Notes: generated by a model not told the origin, from the letters alone. Shown: positions 42,495 through 51,996, numbered from the stretch's first letter. The stretch: DNA of 64,000 nt from CAIYRG01 sp964446945 (GCA_964446945.1 CAYUQO010000003.1:62001-126000); one strand, 5' to 3'. Translations and numbers: made by a program.

Positions 42495-43061
42495 TCAGAA
42501 CGGGCGGCTCAGGAAACGGGAACCGGCAAGCCCGAAACGCCAGATCAGATCGATACCACGTGTGATGCCAATACGCTTTCCGCTGACGACTTCCACATGC
42601 GACGAGCGGGCCAGCAGTTTGAATGGCGGAGCAGTCAGCAGTTTTCCGTCAAGCTCACCGGTGATGCCGAGCGACTGCGTCAGATTCCCCGGGCCGGCGC
42701 ACAATCTGCGTTCTGGAACCGACCCGCGGCGCTTCTGCATGTTTTCAATTCCCGAAACCGGCTGAAGTGCGCGAATAAGAACCGCGTGGCCGCTGCGGTC
42801 GGCTCCGCAGACGAAGTTCAGGCACCAATGAACACCGTAGGAACGATACACATAAGCATGTGCCGGTGGGCCGAACATGGATGCATTGCGCGGCGTTCGG
42901 CGCCCGGCAAAGCAATGTGATGCCGGATCAGTGTGATCATAGGCTTCGGCTTCAACAATTATCCCGCCGGTACCGTGCACCAGCAGCGTGACGCCGATCA
43001 GATCGCGCGCAACCGTCAGCGCATCGCGTTCGAAATAATGCGGCGGGAGGTAGTGATCCAA
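42495..43061 (-). CDS. 3-methyladenine DNA glycosylase (AAG/MPG family)
   Basis: A 188-residue base-excision glycosylase of the mammalian-type AAG fold. It has VARDLIGVTLLV, the catalytic-Glu segment IIVEAEAYDHTDPASH (about residues 34-49), NASMFGPPAHAYVYRSYGVHWCLNFVC and CAGPGNLTQSLGI. It removes alkylated purines. It heads a small repair operon with the ligase and polymerase-domain genes on the minus strand, so alkylation and break repair genes are grouped. Confidence 0.92.
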   Translation of the reverse strand: MDHYLPPHYFERDALTVARDLIGVTLLVHGTGGIIVEAEAYDHTDPASHCFAGRRTPRNASMFGPPAHAYVYRSYGVHWCLNFVCGADRSGHAVLIRALQPVSGIENMQKRRGSVPERRLCAGPGNLTQSLGITGELDGKLLTAPPFKLLARSSHVEVVSGKRIGITRGIDLIWRFGLAGSRFLSRPF

Positions 43062-43076
43062 GTGGCAGCAGAGGGA

Positions 43077-44150
43077 CTATGGATGAACCGTCTGGGTGAA
43101 CCAGTCGGTGGGAAATTCCCGTCCCAGACCGCGCTCTTTGGCCTTGCAGTAAGCGATCGAACCGACTGCCGCAAATTGCAGACCAAGCCCAAGATTGTTC
43201 AGGAAGCACGTAATCTGCCTGTCGTCCGAGCGCCCCGGCTGTTCGCCCACAATCAACTGCGGCAGGGTCGGCAGAGTATCAAAGCCGATCTCTTCCGCCA
43301 GCATCCAGCCCTTGTTCTCGGCTTTCTCCGGGATCGCGACACCTTTGGTGAACAGATGGGTTGGGCTTCCGACATTGTTATGGATCACGAGCAGGTCGCA
43401 AGCCTTCATTGCCGCCACTTCCAGCTCGGGCCGTTTGACGGCACTCACATGTAGACCGGGCCTGAGCCAGCGGTGGAAAAACACATTGTCGATGCTGTTG
43501 GTCGCGCACATCGCGATATCCGCGCCGGAGAATGCGGCCTCAGGTGAATCCACTGCAACCACATCGACACCCAGTTTGCCGCTCCATTCGCGCGCGAAAG
43601 CTTCCCGGTTTGTCCGATTGGGACTGAAGCAGCGGATCACATCGATCTTGCGCACCGCGCAGACCGCCATAGCTTGCGCACCCGCCTGCCAGCCAGACCC
43701 CAGCAGGCCGACAACGCGCGCATTCTCACGTGCAAGATATTTCGCCCCAAGGCCATTGGCGGCGCCAACGCGCATGCGCTGCGTGACGCCGTCCGGAAAG
43801 ATCGCCAGCGGTTCACCGTTTTCGGTTGAAAACAGCAGCACCAGTCCGACCCAGCGCGCACCCGGCGCCGCCGGCACCTTCACGCGGCGCTCATTTCCGC
43901 CCTCAACCGGCCAGGTGATGATGTCCGAATTGATCCGCACCGCACCAACACCAAGTTTTGGCGCCACGCCGTCCATGGATTTGAGACTGTACAGCGCGTC
44001 GGATCGCGCGGTGCGGCAGAACGAATCCGAACGCGTGCGCGACAGCGCCGCGCCCTTCCCCAGCTCGCGATAGGTGTCCTCCATCACCGCAATGCAGTCC
44101 GGCATCGTGAGAACCTTTTCGACGTCGTCATTGCTGAGGATCAGGGTCAT
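43077..44150 (-). CDS. ornithine cyclodeaminase/mu-crystallin family protein
   Basis: A 357-residue NAD(P)-binding protein of the OCD/mu-crystallin family. It starts MTLILSNDDVEKVLTMPDCIAVMEDTYRE (in parts), has the dinucleotide motif VVGLLGSGWQAGAQAMA (about residue 136) and ADIAMCATNSIDNVFF, and the SDRQITCFLNNLGLGLQFAAVG C-terminus. Members include ornithine cyclodeaminase, ketimine reductases and amino-acid synthesis enzymes, so the reaction is open. ATG 44150 overlaps the NUDIX stop by ATGA. Confidence 0.86.
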   Translation of the reverse strand: MTLILSNDDVEKVLTMPDCIAVMEDTYRELGKGAALSRTRSDSFCRTARSDALYSLKSMDGVAPKLGVGAVRINSDIITWPVEGGNERRVKVPAAPGARWVGLVLLFSTENGEPLAIFPDGVTQRMRVGAANGLGAKYLARENARVVGLLGSGWQAGAQAMAVCAVRKIDVIRCFSPNRTNREAFAREWSGKLGVDVVAVDSPEAAFSGADIAMCATNSIDNVFFHRWLRPGLHVSAVKRPELEVAAMKACDLLVIHNNVGSPTHLFTKGVAIPEKAENKGWMLAEEIGFDTLPTLPQLIVGEQPGRSDDRQITCFLNNLGLGLQFAAVGSIAYCKAKERGLGREFPTDWFTQTVHP

Positions 44151-44563
44151 GGCCGGGTTTCCGCATGCAGTTTCAGCGCATCGCGCAGAATGATGTTGTG
44201 GTCGAAGGCGAGCTTTTCCTTTTCGGCATGCGCGACAAATTCCGCCCATGCCGCGTCATCTCCTGCCACGGGGTTTTGTCCCCGGACCAGAACAAGATAG
44301 GCGATGGTGATGGTGTGGTGCCGGGGATCGCGCCTGGGATCGGAGTAAACGCCAAGCAGCCGCAAATTGCCCGCCTCGATCCCGGTCTCTTCTTTCAATT
44401 CGCGGCGCGCCGAGTCCTCCGCGGTTTCACCCACTTCGATGAAGCCGCCGGGAAACGCATATTGTCCCCGGAAAGGGTCATTCTTCCGCCGTATCAGGAG
44501 AACGCGGTCCAATTCGTCGAAAACAATGCAATCGGTCGAAATATATGGGCGGTCCTGCGCCAT
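44147..44563 (-). CDS. NUDIX hydrolase
   Basis: A 138-residue NUDIX protein with the complete box GGFIEVGETAEDSARRELKEETGIE (GxxxxxExxxxxxxREUxEExGU, about residues 38-60). YISTDCIVFDELDRVLLIRRKNDPF precedes it. This resembles ADP-ribose/NADH-type or 8-oxo-dGTP-type hydrolases. ATG 44563 is favoured over a GTG at 44575, which overlaps the amidase gene. It is coupled to the OCD-family gene downstream. Confidence 0.86.
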   Translation of the reverse strand: MAQDRPYISTDCIVFDELDRVLLIRRKNDPFRGQYAFPGGFIEVGETAEDSARRELKEETGIEAGNLRLLGVYSDPRRDPRHHTITIAYLVLVRGQNPVAGDDAAWAEFVAHAEKEKLAFDHNIILRDALKLHAETRP

Positions 44564-44564
44564 A

Positions 44565-46433
44565 TTACGGTTCACCTGGCAAAGCGGGAAAATCAGCGGG
44601 TGGGCGGCGGTGATGCGTCGCCTGCTCGTAGCCCGCAGCGATGCGGATCAGCTCCGGTTCGGAATAGGCGCGGCCGAGAAACTCAATGGCGACCGGCAAT
44701 TGCGCGGCTTTCGGTCCGTCGAGTTCGCCCGCTGATATGCGGCCATTATCGCGCACAGGAATGCGGTCATAGACTTCGCGGGTGAAGCCTGCGGGCACGA
44801 CTATGGCCGGCAGTCCCGCGTTCGGCGACAGCCGCGGTGTCAGCGGCGCCCGATAACCATGGCCATTGACCACTGCCGGTTCGAGGGGCGCGGCGAGGCG
44901 CGGCGCCGGTATGGTTTTGGTCGGATACACCAGCGCATCGAGCCGGTTGTCGGCCATGACCTTGTTGACCAGCATTTGCAGCACGGTGCGTGTTTCGTGC
45001 CAGCGGCTGATATCCGGCCCTTTGGCATCCCGCAGCATTGTCTCGAGCCGCGTTTTTGGCGGCAGGGTTACGCCGTCGATGGGCGGATGGTCGTAAAAAG
45101 TCGAATGATCGAGCAGGTCGCGAACGTTGCGGATGTTACCGTCGCCGCGGGCGCTCAGGTATCGGTTCATCACGAACAGCACCTCGCCCGAGGTGGGCGG
45201 CTCGCGGTCGGCCAGCACTCGGATGGTCGGATTTGGCGCTGCCGGTTGCTTGGACAATTCCACGAGTGTCGGCGCGTCCAGCGCCGGTACGATCGCGCTG
45301 ATTGCGTTGGCGAACAGCGCACCCTTGGGACCCGGATCGACGATGACTGCGCCGGCTTTGGCCAGATCGGCAATCGCTTGCTCGGCAATCTGGACGCTGT
45401 CGGTATCGGCTTTGGTGAAGACCTGCATGAATTCGCGCACCACGCCAATGCGCATTCCCTTCAGGCTCGCGCCGGTAGCGAACCCCGTGTAGCCGCCAGC
45501 CGGTATGTGCCCAAGCGAATCGGCTGTTGCCGGATCGCTCGGATCATAGCCCGCGATCGCCGACAACACGGTGGCTGCATCTCCGACGTTGCGGCACAGG
45601 ATACCGGCACGGTCGCGGGTCAGAGATGCCGGAACAATCCCGGCACGGCTGACGAGGCTGTGGGTTGCGACAATCCCGACGAGGCTCTCGTTGGCCGCCG
45701 GGTTACGCGTCGATGGGCCCGTTTCTTCCCCAATGCCGCACATTGTGAGATTTGCGGCCACAGCGGCGCCAGGCCCGCCACTGGAACGACCGGCGCTGCG
45801 GCTCGTGTCATAGGGATTGCAGGTGAGGCCGCCGAATGTGCTGCGATCGCCAGAGGCATATTCGCCCATATTTCCTTTGCCGAGAATAACGGCGCCGGCC
45901 TTGCGCAGCCGCGCCACGACTTCCGCATCGCGCGGCGGCCGATCGTTGGCGTAATCCGCGGCCGCACCCGCCGTGGTGCGCATGTCGAAAGTGTCGAACT
46001 GGTCTTTGACAATAAATGGTATGCCGTGCAGCGGACCTGACAGTCTGCCGGTGCGGGCGAATTCCGCGTCCAATGCGCGGGCGACTTCCAGGGCATCTGG
46101 CATCGCCGGATCGGCGTCGGTCCGGTCCGTCCGGGATCGTTGTCCACGGCGATTGACGGTAATAATGGCGTTGAGCTGACCGGCCTTTGGCTCAGGAGTG
46201 ACCTCACCAAGCTGCAGACCGGTTGCCGGATCGATAGCGCCCGCGACGCATCGGCCGTTATAGGCGTCGATTCGCTTGAGATAGAGGGTAACGAGCTGCG
46301 TCGCCGTCAGCTCATGTGCCAGCATCGCGCGATGCACATCCGCAATGCTGGCCTCTTCGAGGTGGAACGGCGCTGCGGTGGCAGGCCCCGCGGTGAGCCA
46401 CAGCGCGAAAATCAGCAGGAGGGCTCTTGCCAT
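44565..46433 (-). CDS. exported amidase (amidase-signature family)
   Basis: A 622-residue amidase with a signal peptide (ALLLIFALWLTAGPATAAP) and the Ser-cisSer-Lys site: Lys in IPFIVKDQFDTFDMRTTAGA, the glycine/serine-rich signature DTSRSAGRSSGGPGAAVAANLTMCGIGEETGPSTRNPAAN and the following strands. ATG 46433 with AAGGA seven bases upstream gives the signal peptide; the longer frame upstream runs into the divergent gene. The stop overlaps the NUDIX gene region. It acts in the periplasm on an unknown amide. Confidence 0.88.
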   Translation of the reverse strand: MARALLLIFALWLTAGPATAAPFHLEEASIADVHRAMLAHELTATQLVTLYLKRIDAYNGRCVAGAIDPATGLQLGEVTPEPKAGQLNAIITVNRRGQRSRTDRTDADPAMPDALEVARALDAEFARTGRLSGPLHGIPFIVKDQFDTFDMRTTAGAAADYANDRPPRDAEVVARLRKAGAVILGKGNMGEYASGDRSTFGGLTCNPYDTSRSAGRSSGGPGAAVAANLTMCGIGEETGPSTRNPAANESLVGIVATHSLVSRAGIVPASLTRDRAGILCRNVGDAATVLSAIAGYDPSDPATADSLGHIPAGGYTGFATGASLKGMRIGVVREFMQVFTKADTDSVQIAEQAIADLAKAGAVIVDPGPKGALFANAISAIVPALDAPTLVELSKQPAAPNPTIRVLADREPPTSGEVLFVMNRYLSARGDGNIRNVRDLLDHSTFYDHPPIDGVTLPPKTRLETMLRDAKGPDISRWHETRTVLQMLVNKVMADNRLDALVYPTKTIPAPRLAAPLEPAVVNGHGYRAPLTPRLSPNAGLPAIVVPAGFTREVYDRIPVRDNGRISAGELDGPKAAQLPVAIEFLGRAYSEPELIRIAAGYEQATHHRRPPADFPALPGEP

Positions 46434-46498
46434 TGCTTGGTCCTTTTCCCCAGGTTCCGAACACCATACTGTAAGTTTGGACGATAGGGAGAGCCGGG

Positions 46499-47572
46499 AT
46501 GAATTTTCGCGCAATGTTCTTTGGCGGGCTGCTGTTCGCCGCAGTGCCGGCATGGGCGCAAACCACCTGGCCCAATCAGCATGAGGCCGATTTCACGATC
46601 CGCGACTTCCATTTCACGGACGGCGAGACCTTGCCCGAACTTCGCTTGCATTACGTCACTCTCGGAACTCCGAAGCGCAATGCGCAAGGCGAGATCACCA
46701 ATGGCATTGTGCTGCTGCATGGGACCAGCGGATCGGGCCAGAGCTGGATGCTGCCGACCCTGGCGGACGAGCTGTTCGCCAAAGGACAACCCCTCGATGC
46801 AGGCGACAACTTCATCATCATTCCGGACAGCATCGGTACCGGAAAATCGAGCAAACCGAGCGACGGGCTGAAAGGGAAATTTCCGCACTACCGCTATCAC
46901 GACATTGTCGAGGCCGAGCACAGGCTGGTCACCGAGGGACTTGGCATCCGGCATTTGCGACTGGTGATGGGCAGTTCAATGGGCGGGATGCAAACCTGGA
47001 TGTGGGGCGAAATGTATCCCGGCCTGATGGACGGCCTGGTTCCAATTGCCAGCATGCCGATCCAGATCAGCGGCCGCAATCTCATCGAGCGCCTGGTGCG
47101 CATGAACGCGATTTTGCACGATCCGGACTATCACGACGGAAATTACGAAAACAATCCGACCCACTGGATTTACACTTCGCCACTCGGCGCGATGACCACG
47201 GATAATCCGTGGCAGATTCAAAAAACCGCGCCGGACGAAAAGACGTCGATCGCGATGTATGACAGGCTGGTCGCCGATGCTGAAAAGAATGACGCCAATA
47301 ACACGCTATATGGCATTCAGGCGGTGCTCGATTACGATCCATCGCAAGATCTCGAGAAGATCAGGGCACGGGTGATGGCGATCAATTTTGCCGACGATGA
47401 GGCCAATCCGCCGGGTCTCCACGTGCTCGAACCGGCAGTAAAGCGCATCGCGCATGCACAATATGTGCTGATCCCCGCAAGTGAAAAAACTCACGGGCAC
47501 TACACGCATCTGCGCGCCGCGATCTGGAAGTCTCACCTCGCCGAATTCATGAAGCAGTTGCCGCCGCCGTGA
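46499..47572 (+). CDS. exported alpha/beta hydrolase, homoserine-acetyltransferase-like
   Basis: A 357-residue protein with a signal peptide (AMFFGGLLFAAVPAWAQ). The mature part has IVLLHGTSGSGQSWMLPTL (oxyanion), nucleophile elbow LVMGSSMGGMQTWMW (Ser about residue 161) and the late RVMAINFADDEANPPG and SEKTHGHYTHLRA (Asp and His). It matches MetX-fold hydrolases, but export excludes methionine synthesis. It ends seven bases before hpnI in the same direction and may be the first gene of the hopanoid operon. Substrate unknown. Confidence 0.84.
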   Translation: MNFRAMFFGGLLFAAVPAWAQTTWPNQHEADFTIRDFHFTDGETLPELRLHYVTLGTPKRNAQGEITNGIVLLHGTSGSGQSWMLPTLADELFAKGQPLDAGDNFIIIPDSIGTGKSSKPSDGLKGKFPHYRYHDIVEAEHRLVTEGLGIRHLRLVMGSSMGGMQTWMWGEMYPGLMDGLVPIASMPIQISGRNLIERLVRMNAILHDPDYHDGNYENNPTHWIYTSPLGAMTTDNPWQIQKTAPDEKTSIAMYDRLVADAEKNDANNTLYGIQAVLDYDPSQDLEKIRARVMAINFADDEANPPGLHVLEPAVKRIAHAQYVLIPASEKTHGHYTHLRAAIWKSHLAEFMKQLPPP

Positions 47573-47579
47573 AACAGGC

Positions 47580-48719
47580 GTGACCGCATTCTTTGCGATC
47601 ATTGGTTGGATTTTCTGCGCTGCCGCGTTTGCTGGCGCGATCTATACCATTGCCTGCATGATTGCCGTCCGGCAATTCGCCAATGGCAAAATTCCTGCCG
47701 GTACGCCAGTCCCCGTGACCGTGCTGAAGCCGCTTTACCGCGCAGAACCGCAATTGGCGGAAAATCTCACAACATTCTGCCACCAGGTCTACGCGGCGCC
47801 GGTCCAACTGGTGCTGGGAATGCACCAAAGCGATGACGACGCGTTCGCAATCGCGCGCAGCGTCAAGCTGGCCAACCCGGACATGGATATCGCGATCGTC
47901 GCCGGCGCCGCGCAACACGGTGCGAACCCTAAGATTTCCAATCTGCTGAACATGCTGCCGGCCGCGAAACATGATTTCCTGGTCATCAGCGACAGCGATA
48001 TCGCGGTGCCGCCGAATTACCTTTCAGCCATTGCCGGGGCCATCCAGATGCCGGAGACCGGGCTCGTGACCTGCTGTTACATCGGTCGTCCGGCCCTGAC
48101 AGGCCTTTGGCCACGCCTGTCGGCAATGGCTATCAATCAGCACTTCTTGCCCGATGTTTTGTTCGCGCTAGCGCACCGATTCGCCTCACCCTGTTTCGGC
48201 TCGACCATCGCGCTGAATCGGGCGGTGCTGGACAAAATTGGCGGTTTGCAGTCTTTCGCGGACAGGTTGGCTGATGATTACGAAATCGGCTGGGCGGTCC
48301 GGTCGCGAGGGCTTAGGTTGGCCGTGCCACCCCTGATTGTCAGCCACTCTTGTGCCGAAATCACGCCCGGGGAACTGTTCCGGCATGAATCGCGGTGGGC
48401 ACGAACGATCCGGCTGGTCAATCCATCGGGATTTGCCGGGAGTATCATCACCCATGCAACACCCCTAAGCCTGATCGGCTGTGTCTTTCTCGGTTTCGCA
48501 CCCTCATCGCTGGGCATCCTCGCCGGCACAATTGCCGCGCGTGTGTGGCTCGCGATCCACATTAATTCCCGCTTTGGAACCGGCGATCCGATTTGGCTTG
48601 TGCCCGCGCGGGATTTATTATCTTTCGTGATATTCATCAGGGCGTTGTTCGCCGGCCCGGTTGATTGGCGCGGCGCCCGCTTCCGCGTCAGTTCCGCCGG
48701 CGCAATGGCACAGGATTAG
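47580..48719 (+). CDS. hpnI: hopanoid biosynthesis glycosyltransferase HpnI
   Basis: A 379-residue membrane-associated GT2 enzyme. An N-terminal helix (residues 3-28) precedes PVPVTVLKPLYRAEPQLAENL; DFLVISDSDIAVPPNYL is the DxD metal site (about residue 139), and DDYEIGWAVRSRGLRLAVPP and RHESRWARTIRL follow, then C-terminal helices. HpnI adds an N-acetylglucosamine-type sugar to bacteriohopanetetrol, the first step to composite side chains. GTG start at 47580. Clear head of the hpnI-J-K set. Confidence 0.93.
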   Translation: MTAFFAIIGWIFCAAAFAGAIYTIACMIAVRQFANGKIPAGTPVPVTVLKPLYRAEPQLAENLTTFCHQVYAAPVQLVLGMHQSDDDAFAIARSVKLANPDMDIAIVAGAAQHGANPKISNLLNMLPAAKHDFLVISDSDIAVPPNYLSAIAGAIQMPETGLVTCCYIGRPALTGLWPRLSAMAINQHFLPDVLFALAHRFASPCFGSTIALNRAVLDKIGGLQSFADRLADDYEIGWAVRSRGLRLAVPPLIVSHSCAEITPGELFRHESRWARTIRLVNPSGFAGSIITHATPLSLIGCVFLGFAPSSLGILAGTIAARVWLAIHINSRFGTGDPIWLVPARDLLSFVIFIRALFAGPVDWRGARFRVSSAGAMAQD

Positions 48720-48722
48720 AGA

Positions 48723-50147
48723 ATGCTTCGCACCCTGTTTCTCCAGGCTCCCTCCTACGAAGGTTTCGATGGCGGAGCCGGCTCGCGCTATCAGGCACGC
48801 CGGGAAATCAAGTCATTTTGGTATCCGACCTGGCTCGCCCAGCCCGCGGCGCTGGTGGAAGGCGCGAAACTCATCGATGCGCCGCCGCACCGGCTGAAAT
48901 TCGATGACATTGTTGCGGATGTGAAGAGCCGCGATCTGATTGTGATGCACACCTCGACGCCTTCGTTCAAATCCGATGCGAAGACGGCCGAGCGGATCAA
49001 AGAGATCAACCCGTCGGTCAAAATCGGGATGATCGGCGCCAAGGTCGCGGTCGAAGCCGACCAGAGTCTCAAGGACGCGCCGGCTGTGGACTTCGTGGCG
49101 CGCAACGAGTTCGACTTCACCATCAAGGAAGCCGCCGGTGACGTGCCATGGAAGGACATCAAGGGCCTGTCCTACCGCAACGAACTCGGCGTCATCGTCC
49201 ATAACGAAGACCGGGCGAACATTGAAAATATGGATGACCTGCCCTGGGTCACGCCGGTGTACCAGCGCGATCTGAAAATCGAGAATTACTTTATCGGTTA
49301 TCTGAAACATCCATATGTTTCCTTCTATACCGGCCGCGGCTGCAAATCACGCTGCACCTTCTGCCTCTGGCCGCAGACGGTCGGCGGTCACCGTTACCGC
49401 GTGCGTTCGGTCGAAGACGTGGCCGCGGAAATCAAATGGGCGAAGCAAGCATTTCCGCAAGTGAAGGAATTCTTCTTCGACGACGATACGTTCACGGATA
49501 ATCTGCCGCGGGCCGAAGCGATTGCGAAGGAGCTTGCGAAGATCGGCGTGACCTGGTCCTGCAATGCCAAGGCGAATGTGCCGCGCAGGACCCTCGAAGT
49601 GCTCAAGGACAACGGTCTAAGGCTGCTTCTGGTCGGCTATGAATCCGGCAATCAGCAGATTCTCTACAACATCAAAAAGGGCATGCGCGTTGAAGTCGCG
49701 CGGCAATTCACCAAAGATTGCCACGATCTCGGAATCGTCATCCATGGCACCTTCATCCTCGGGCTTCCCGGTGAGACGGTGGAAACCATCCAGGAGACGG
49801 TGAATTTCGCCAAGGAGATCAATCCGCACACCATCCAGGTTTCGCTTGCTGCTCCCTATCCGGGGACATTCCTCTACCGGCAGGCACAGGAAAATGGCTG
49901 GCTATATGAGGGCGCCGACCTGATCGATGATGACGGCGTGCAGATCGCGCCGCTGCATTATGCTCATCTGAGCCACACGCAGATTTTTCATTCGGTCGAA
50001 GAGTTTTACAAGCGCTTCTATTTCCGGCCGTCGAAGATCGCGTCGATCGTGGGCGAAATGATTGCAAGCCCGGAAATGATGAAGCGGCGGCTGCGCGAAG
50101 GCGTGGAATTTTTCCAGTTTTTGCGCGCGCGGCGGAGCCACGCCTGA
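48723..50147 (+). CDS. hpnJ: hopanoid biosynthesis radical SAM protein HpnJ
   Basis: A 474-residue B12-type radical SAM enzyme. The [4Fe-4S] motif is GRGCKSRCTFCLWPQTVGG (C-x3-C-x2-C, about residues 203-210), preceded by a cobalamin-like domain (about 1-160), with EFFFDDDTFTDNLPRAE and LRLLLVGYESGNQQIL later. HpnJ contracts the glucosamine ring to the cyclitol ether of bacteriohopanetetrol. It is three bases after hpnI; its TGA overlaps the start of hpnK. Confidence 0.93.
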   Translation: MLRTLFLQAPSYEGFDGGAGSRYQARREIKSFWYPTWLAQPAALVEGAKLIDAPPHRLKFDDIVADVKSRDLIVMHTSTPSFKSDAKTAERIKEINPSVKIGMIGAKVAVEADQSLKDAPAVDFVARNEFDFTIKEAAGDVPWKDIKGLSYRNELGVIVHNEDRANIENMDDLPWVTPVYQRDLKIENYFIGYLKHPYVSFYTGRGCKSRCTFCLWPQTVGGHRYRVRSVEDVAAEIKWAKQAFPQVKEFFFDDDTFTDNLPRAEAIAKELAKIGVTWSCNAKANVPRRTLEVLKDNGLRLLLVGYESGNQQILYNIKKGMRVEVARQFTKDCHDLGIVIHGTFILGLPGETVETIQETVNFAKEINPHTIQVSLAAPYPGTFLYRQAQENGWLYEGADLIDDDGVQIAPLHYAHLSHTQIFHSVEEFYKRFYFRPSKIASIVGEMIASPEMMKRRLREGVEFFQFLRARRSHA

Positions 50148-51007
50148 AAACGCTGATCGTTACGGCGGATGATTTCGGCGCCGCGCCGGAAGTAAATGAA
50201 GCGATCGAACAGGCCCATCGCAATGGCATCCTGACCGCTGCCAGCCTGATGGTGACCGGCGCAGCGGCGGCCGACGCCGTGAGCCGCGCGCGCCGCCTTC
50301 CCACTCTCCGCGTCGGATTGCATCTTGTGCTGGTCGACGGCGTTCCGGCTCTTCCGGCGCACTCCGTGCCGAATCTCGTCGAGGCTTCGGGTCACTTTCG
50401 CCAGAATATGGTCCTGGCCGGCATCAATTTTGCGGTGAATGCCCGGGCGCAGCGCCAACTCGCCGCCGAGATCACGGCACAATTCGAGGCGTTTCGTTCG
50501 ACCGGGCTCGCGCTGGACCATGTCAATGCGCACAAACATTTTCACGTTCACCCCGTGATCGGGAAACTGCTGCTGCGGATCGGGCGCGAATTCGGTCTCA
50601 AATCAGTCCGTGTCCCGTTGGAACCGGCCGATGTGCTGCGTCGTGTAGAGCCCGCTTCTCATCTCTCGCCAGAGTGGCTGCTCGCCAGGAATGCACGTGG
50701 TTTGCTGCAGAGGGTCCGCGAGTCTCAGTTGTTTGCACCCGATTCGGTATTCGGAATTCGCTGGTCCGGCGCGATGAACAGGGACCGGCTGCTCGGATTG
50801 TTGGACGCTTTGCCCGATGGAATCAGCGAAATCTATTGCCATCCGGCCTTGCGAGGAGGATTCCCGGGCTCTGCGCCCGGTTACCGGTATGCCGACGAAT
50901 TCAGCGCCCTGACCGACCCTCACGTCCTGGCAGCGGCGAAGCACCCCGCGATGGCATTGGGCGGATTTTCCGATTTCACGGACCGGAATAGTATTGAGAC
51001 AGTATGA
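50144..51007 (+). CDS. hpnK: hopanoid deacetylase HpnK (CTG start)
   Basis: A 287-residue ChbG/YdjC-fold deacetylase that removes the acetyl group from the sugar added by HpnI. Metal-binding TADDFGAAPEVNEAI is at residues 7-21, and VGLHLVLVDG and DHVNAHKHFHVHPVIG follow. The first ATG is at 50249, but that would cut off the TADDFG motif, which is essential. The frame extends back with no ATG, GTG or TTG; the family N-terminus MK-LIVTADDFG aligns with CTG at 50144, which overlaps the hpnJ stop (CTGA). I therefore place the start there. Expression would depend on coupling to hpnJ. Confidence 0.85.
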   Translation: MKTLIVTADDFGAAPEVNEAIEQAHRNGILTAASLMVTGAAAADAVSRARRLPTLRVGLHLVLVDGVPALPAHSVPNLVEASGHFRQNMVLAGINFAVNARAQRQLAAEITAQFEAFRSTGLALDHVNAHKHFHVHPVIGKLLLRIGREFGLKSVRVPLEPADVLRRVEPASHLSPEWLLARNARGLLQRVRESQLFAPDSVFGIRWSGAMNRDRLLGLLDALPDGISEIYCHPALRGGFPGSAPGYRYADEFSALTDPHVLAAAKHPAMALGGFSDFTDRNSIETV

Positions 51008-51996
51008 AGCGCAGAGTTGTGGTCATTGCCGGGCTCGGACTCCTCGCGGCCGGCTACCTCGTTTGGCACGCCGGCTACGCCGCGGTGTTTTCGGCGGTTC
51101 TGCGTATCGGTTTGCCCGGATTTTTCCTCGTCTGCTTGTATGCCTTCGCTGTATTTGCGACGCTTGGCACCGCATGGTGGGTGCTGGTTGCCGGATCGGG
51201 GGCCAGAGGCTGGCGAAGTTTTGTCTGGGCCCGTCTGGTTCGGGATTCGGCTGCCGAAACCCTGCCGTTCTCGCAAATTGGCGGGTTTGTCATTGGCGCA
51301 CGTGCCGCGGTTCTTGACGGCATTCCTGCGACGATTGCCGCCGCATCAATGCTCGCCGACATCACAACTGAACTGATTGCCCAACTGGTTTACGCCTCGA
51401 TAGGCATCGCATTTCTCGGCATCGAGTTGCGGCGCTCCGCGGGCGTGCCCTCCGCTGGCTGGCTCGTCATGGGAATCGTCCTTGCCGCGCTGATCGCCGT
51501 GGGTTTCTTCCTGGTCCAATTTTACGGGGGCGAGCGGGTCCGAAGATTCGTCACCCGGTTCGTCCCCAGGGCGCTCGATCACACCGATGCGGTGACATCA
51601 GCGCTGCAATCCATTTATCGCGCGCACGGGCGCATTGCCGCTTCGCTTGTGCTGCACCTCCTCAGCTGGATCGCGAGCGGCGCAGGCACATGGATTGCCT
51701 TTCGGCTGATAGGTACGCAAGTCAGTCTCCCCGCGGTGATTGCAATCGACAGCCTGGTTTACGCGATCCGCAGCATCGGCTTTGCCGTGCCGAATGCGTT
51801 GGGCGTGCAGGAAGCCGCCTATGCGGTATTCGCGCCGCTTCTCGGTGTCGGCCCGGAGATAGGGTTGGCAATTTCGCTGATCAAGCGCGGCCGGGATATT
51901 GCCATTGGCATACCGGTATTGTTGGTTTGGCAGGCGCTCGAGGGGCATCGTGCGGTCGCTGCAGCGCGCAACGAAAACCAGGAAACAGCCGCGTGA
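51004..51996 (+). CDS. hpnL: hopanoid biosynthesis membrane protein HpnL
   Basis: A 330-residue integral membrane protein of the LPG-synthase transmembrane/UPF0104 family associated with hopanoid loci. About eight helices are visible, beginning VVVIAGLGLLAAGYLVWHAG and including PFSQIGGFVIGARAAVLDGIPA and FAVPNALGVQEAAYAVFAPLLGVG (the family's conserved late motif). It overlaps hpnK (ATGA) and hpnA (GTGA). The role, probably transport or membrane placement of hopanoids, is inferred from context only. Confidence 0.88.
   Translation: MKRRVVVIAGLGLLAAGYLVWHAGYAAVFSAVLRIGLPGFFLVCLYAFAVFATLGTAWWVLVAGSGARGWRSFVWARLVRDSAAETLPFSQIGGFVIGARAAVLDGIPATIAAASMLADITTELIAQLVYASIGIAFLGIELRRSAGVPSAGWLVMGIVLAALIAVGFFLVQFYGGERVRRFVTRFVPRALDHTDAVTSALQSIYRAHGRIAASLVLHLLSWIASGAGTWIAFRLIGTQVSLPAVIAIDSLVYAIRSIGFAVPNALGVQEAAYAVFAPLLGVGPEIGLAISLIKRGRDIAIGIPVLLVWQALEGHRAVAAARNENQETAA

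Noticed and set aside
46499..47572. Homoserine O-acetyltransferase (MetX)
   Set aside because: The signal peptide places it in the periplasm, where homoserine acetylation is not expected; only the fold is shared.
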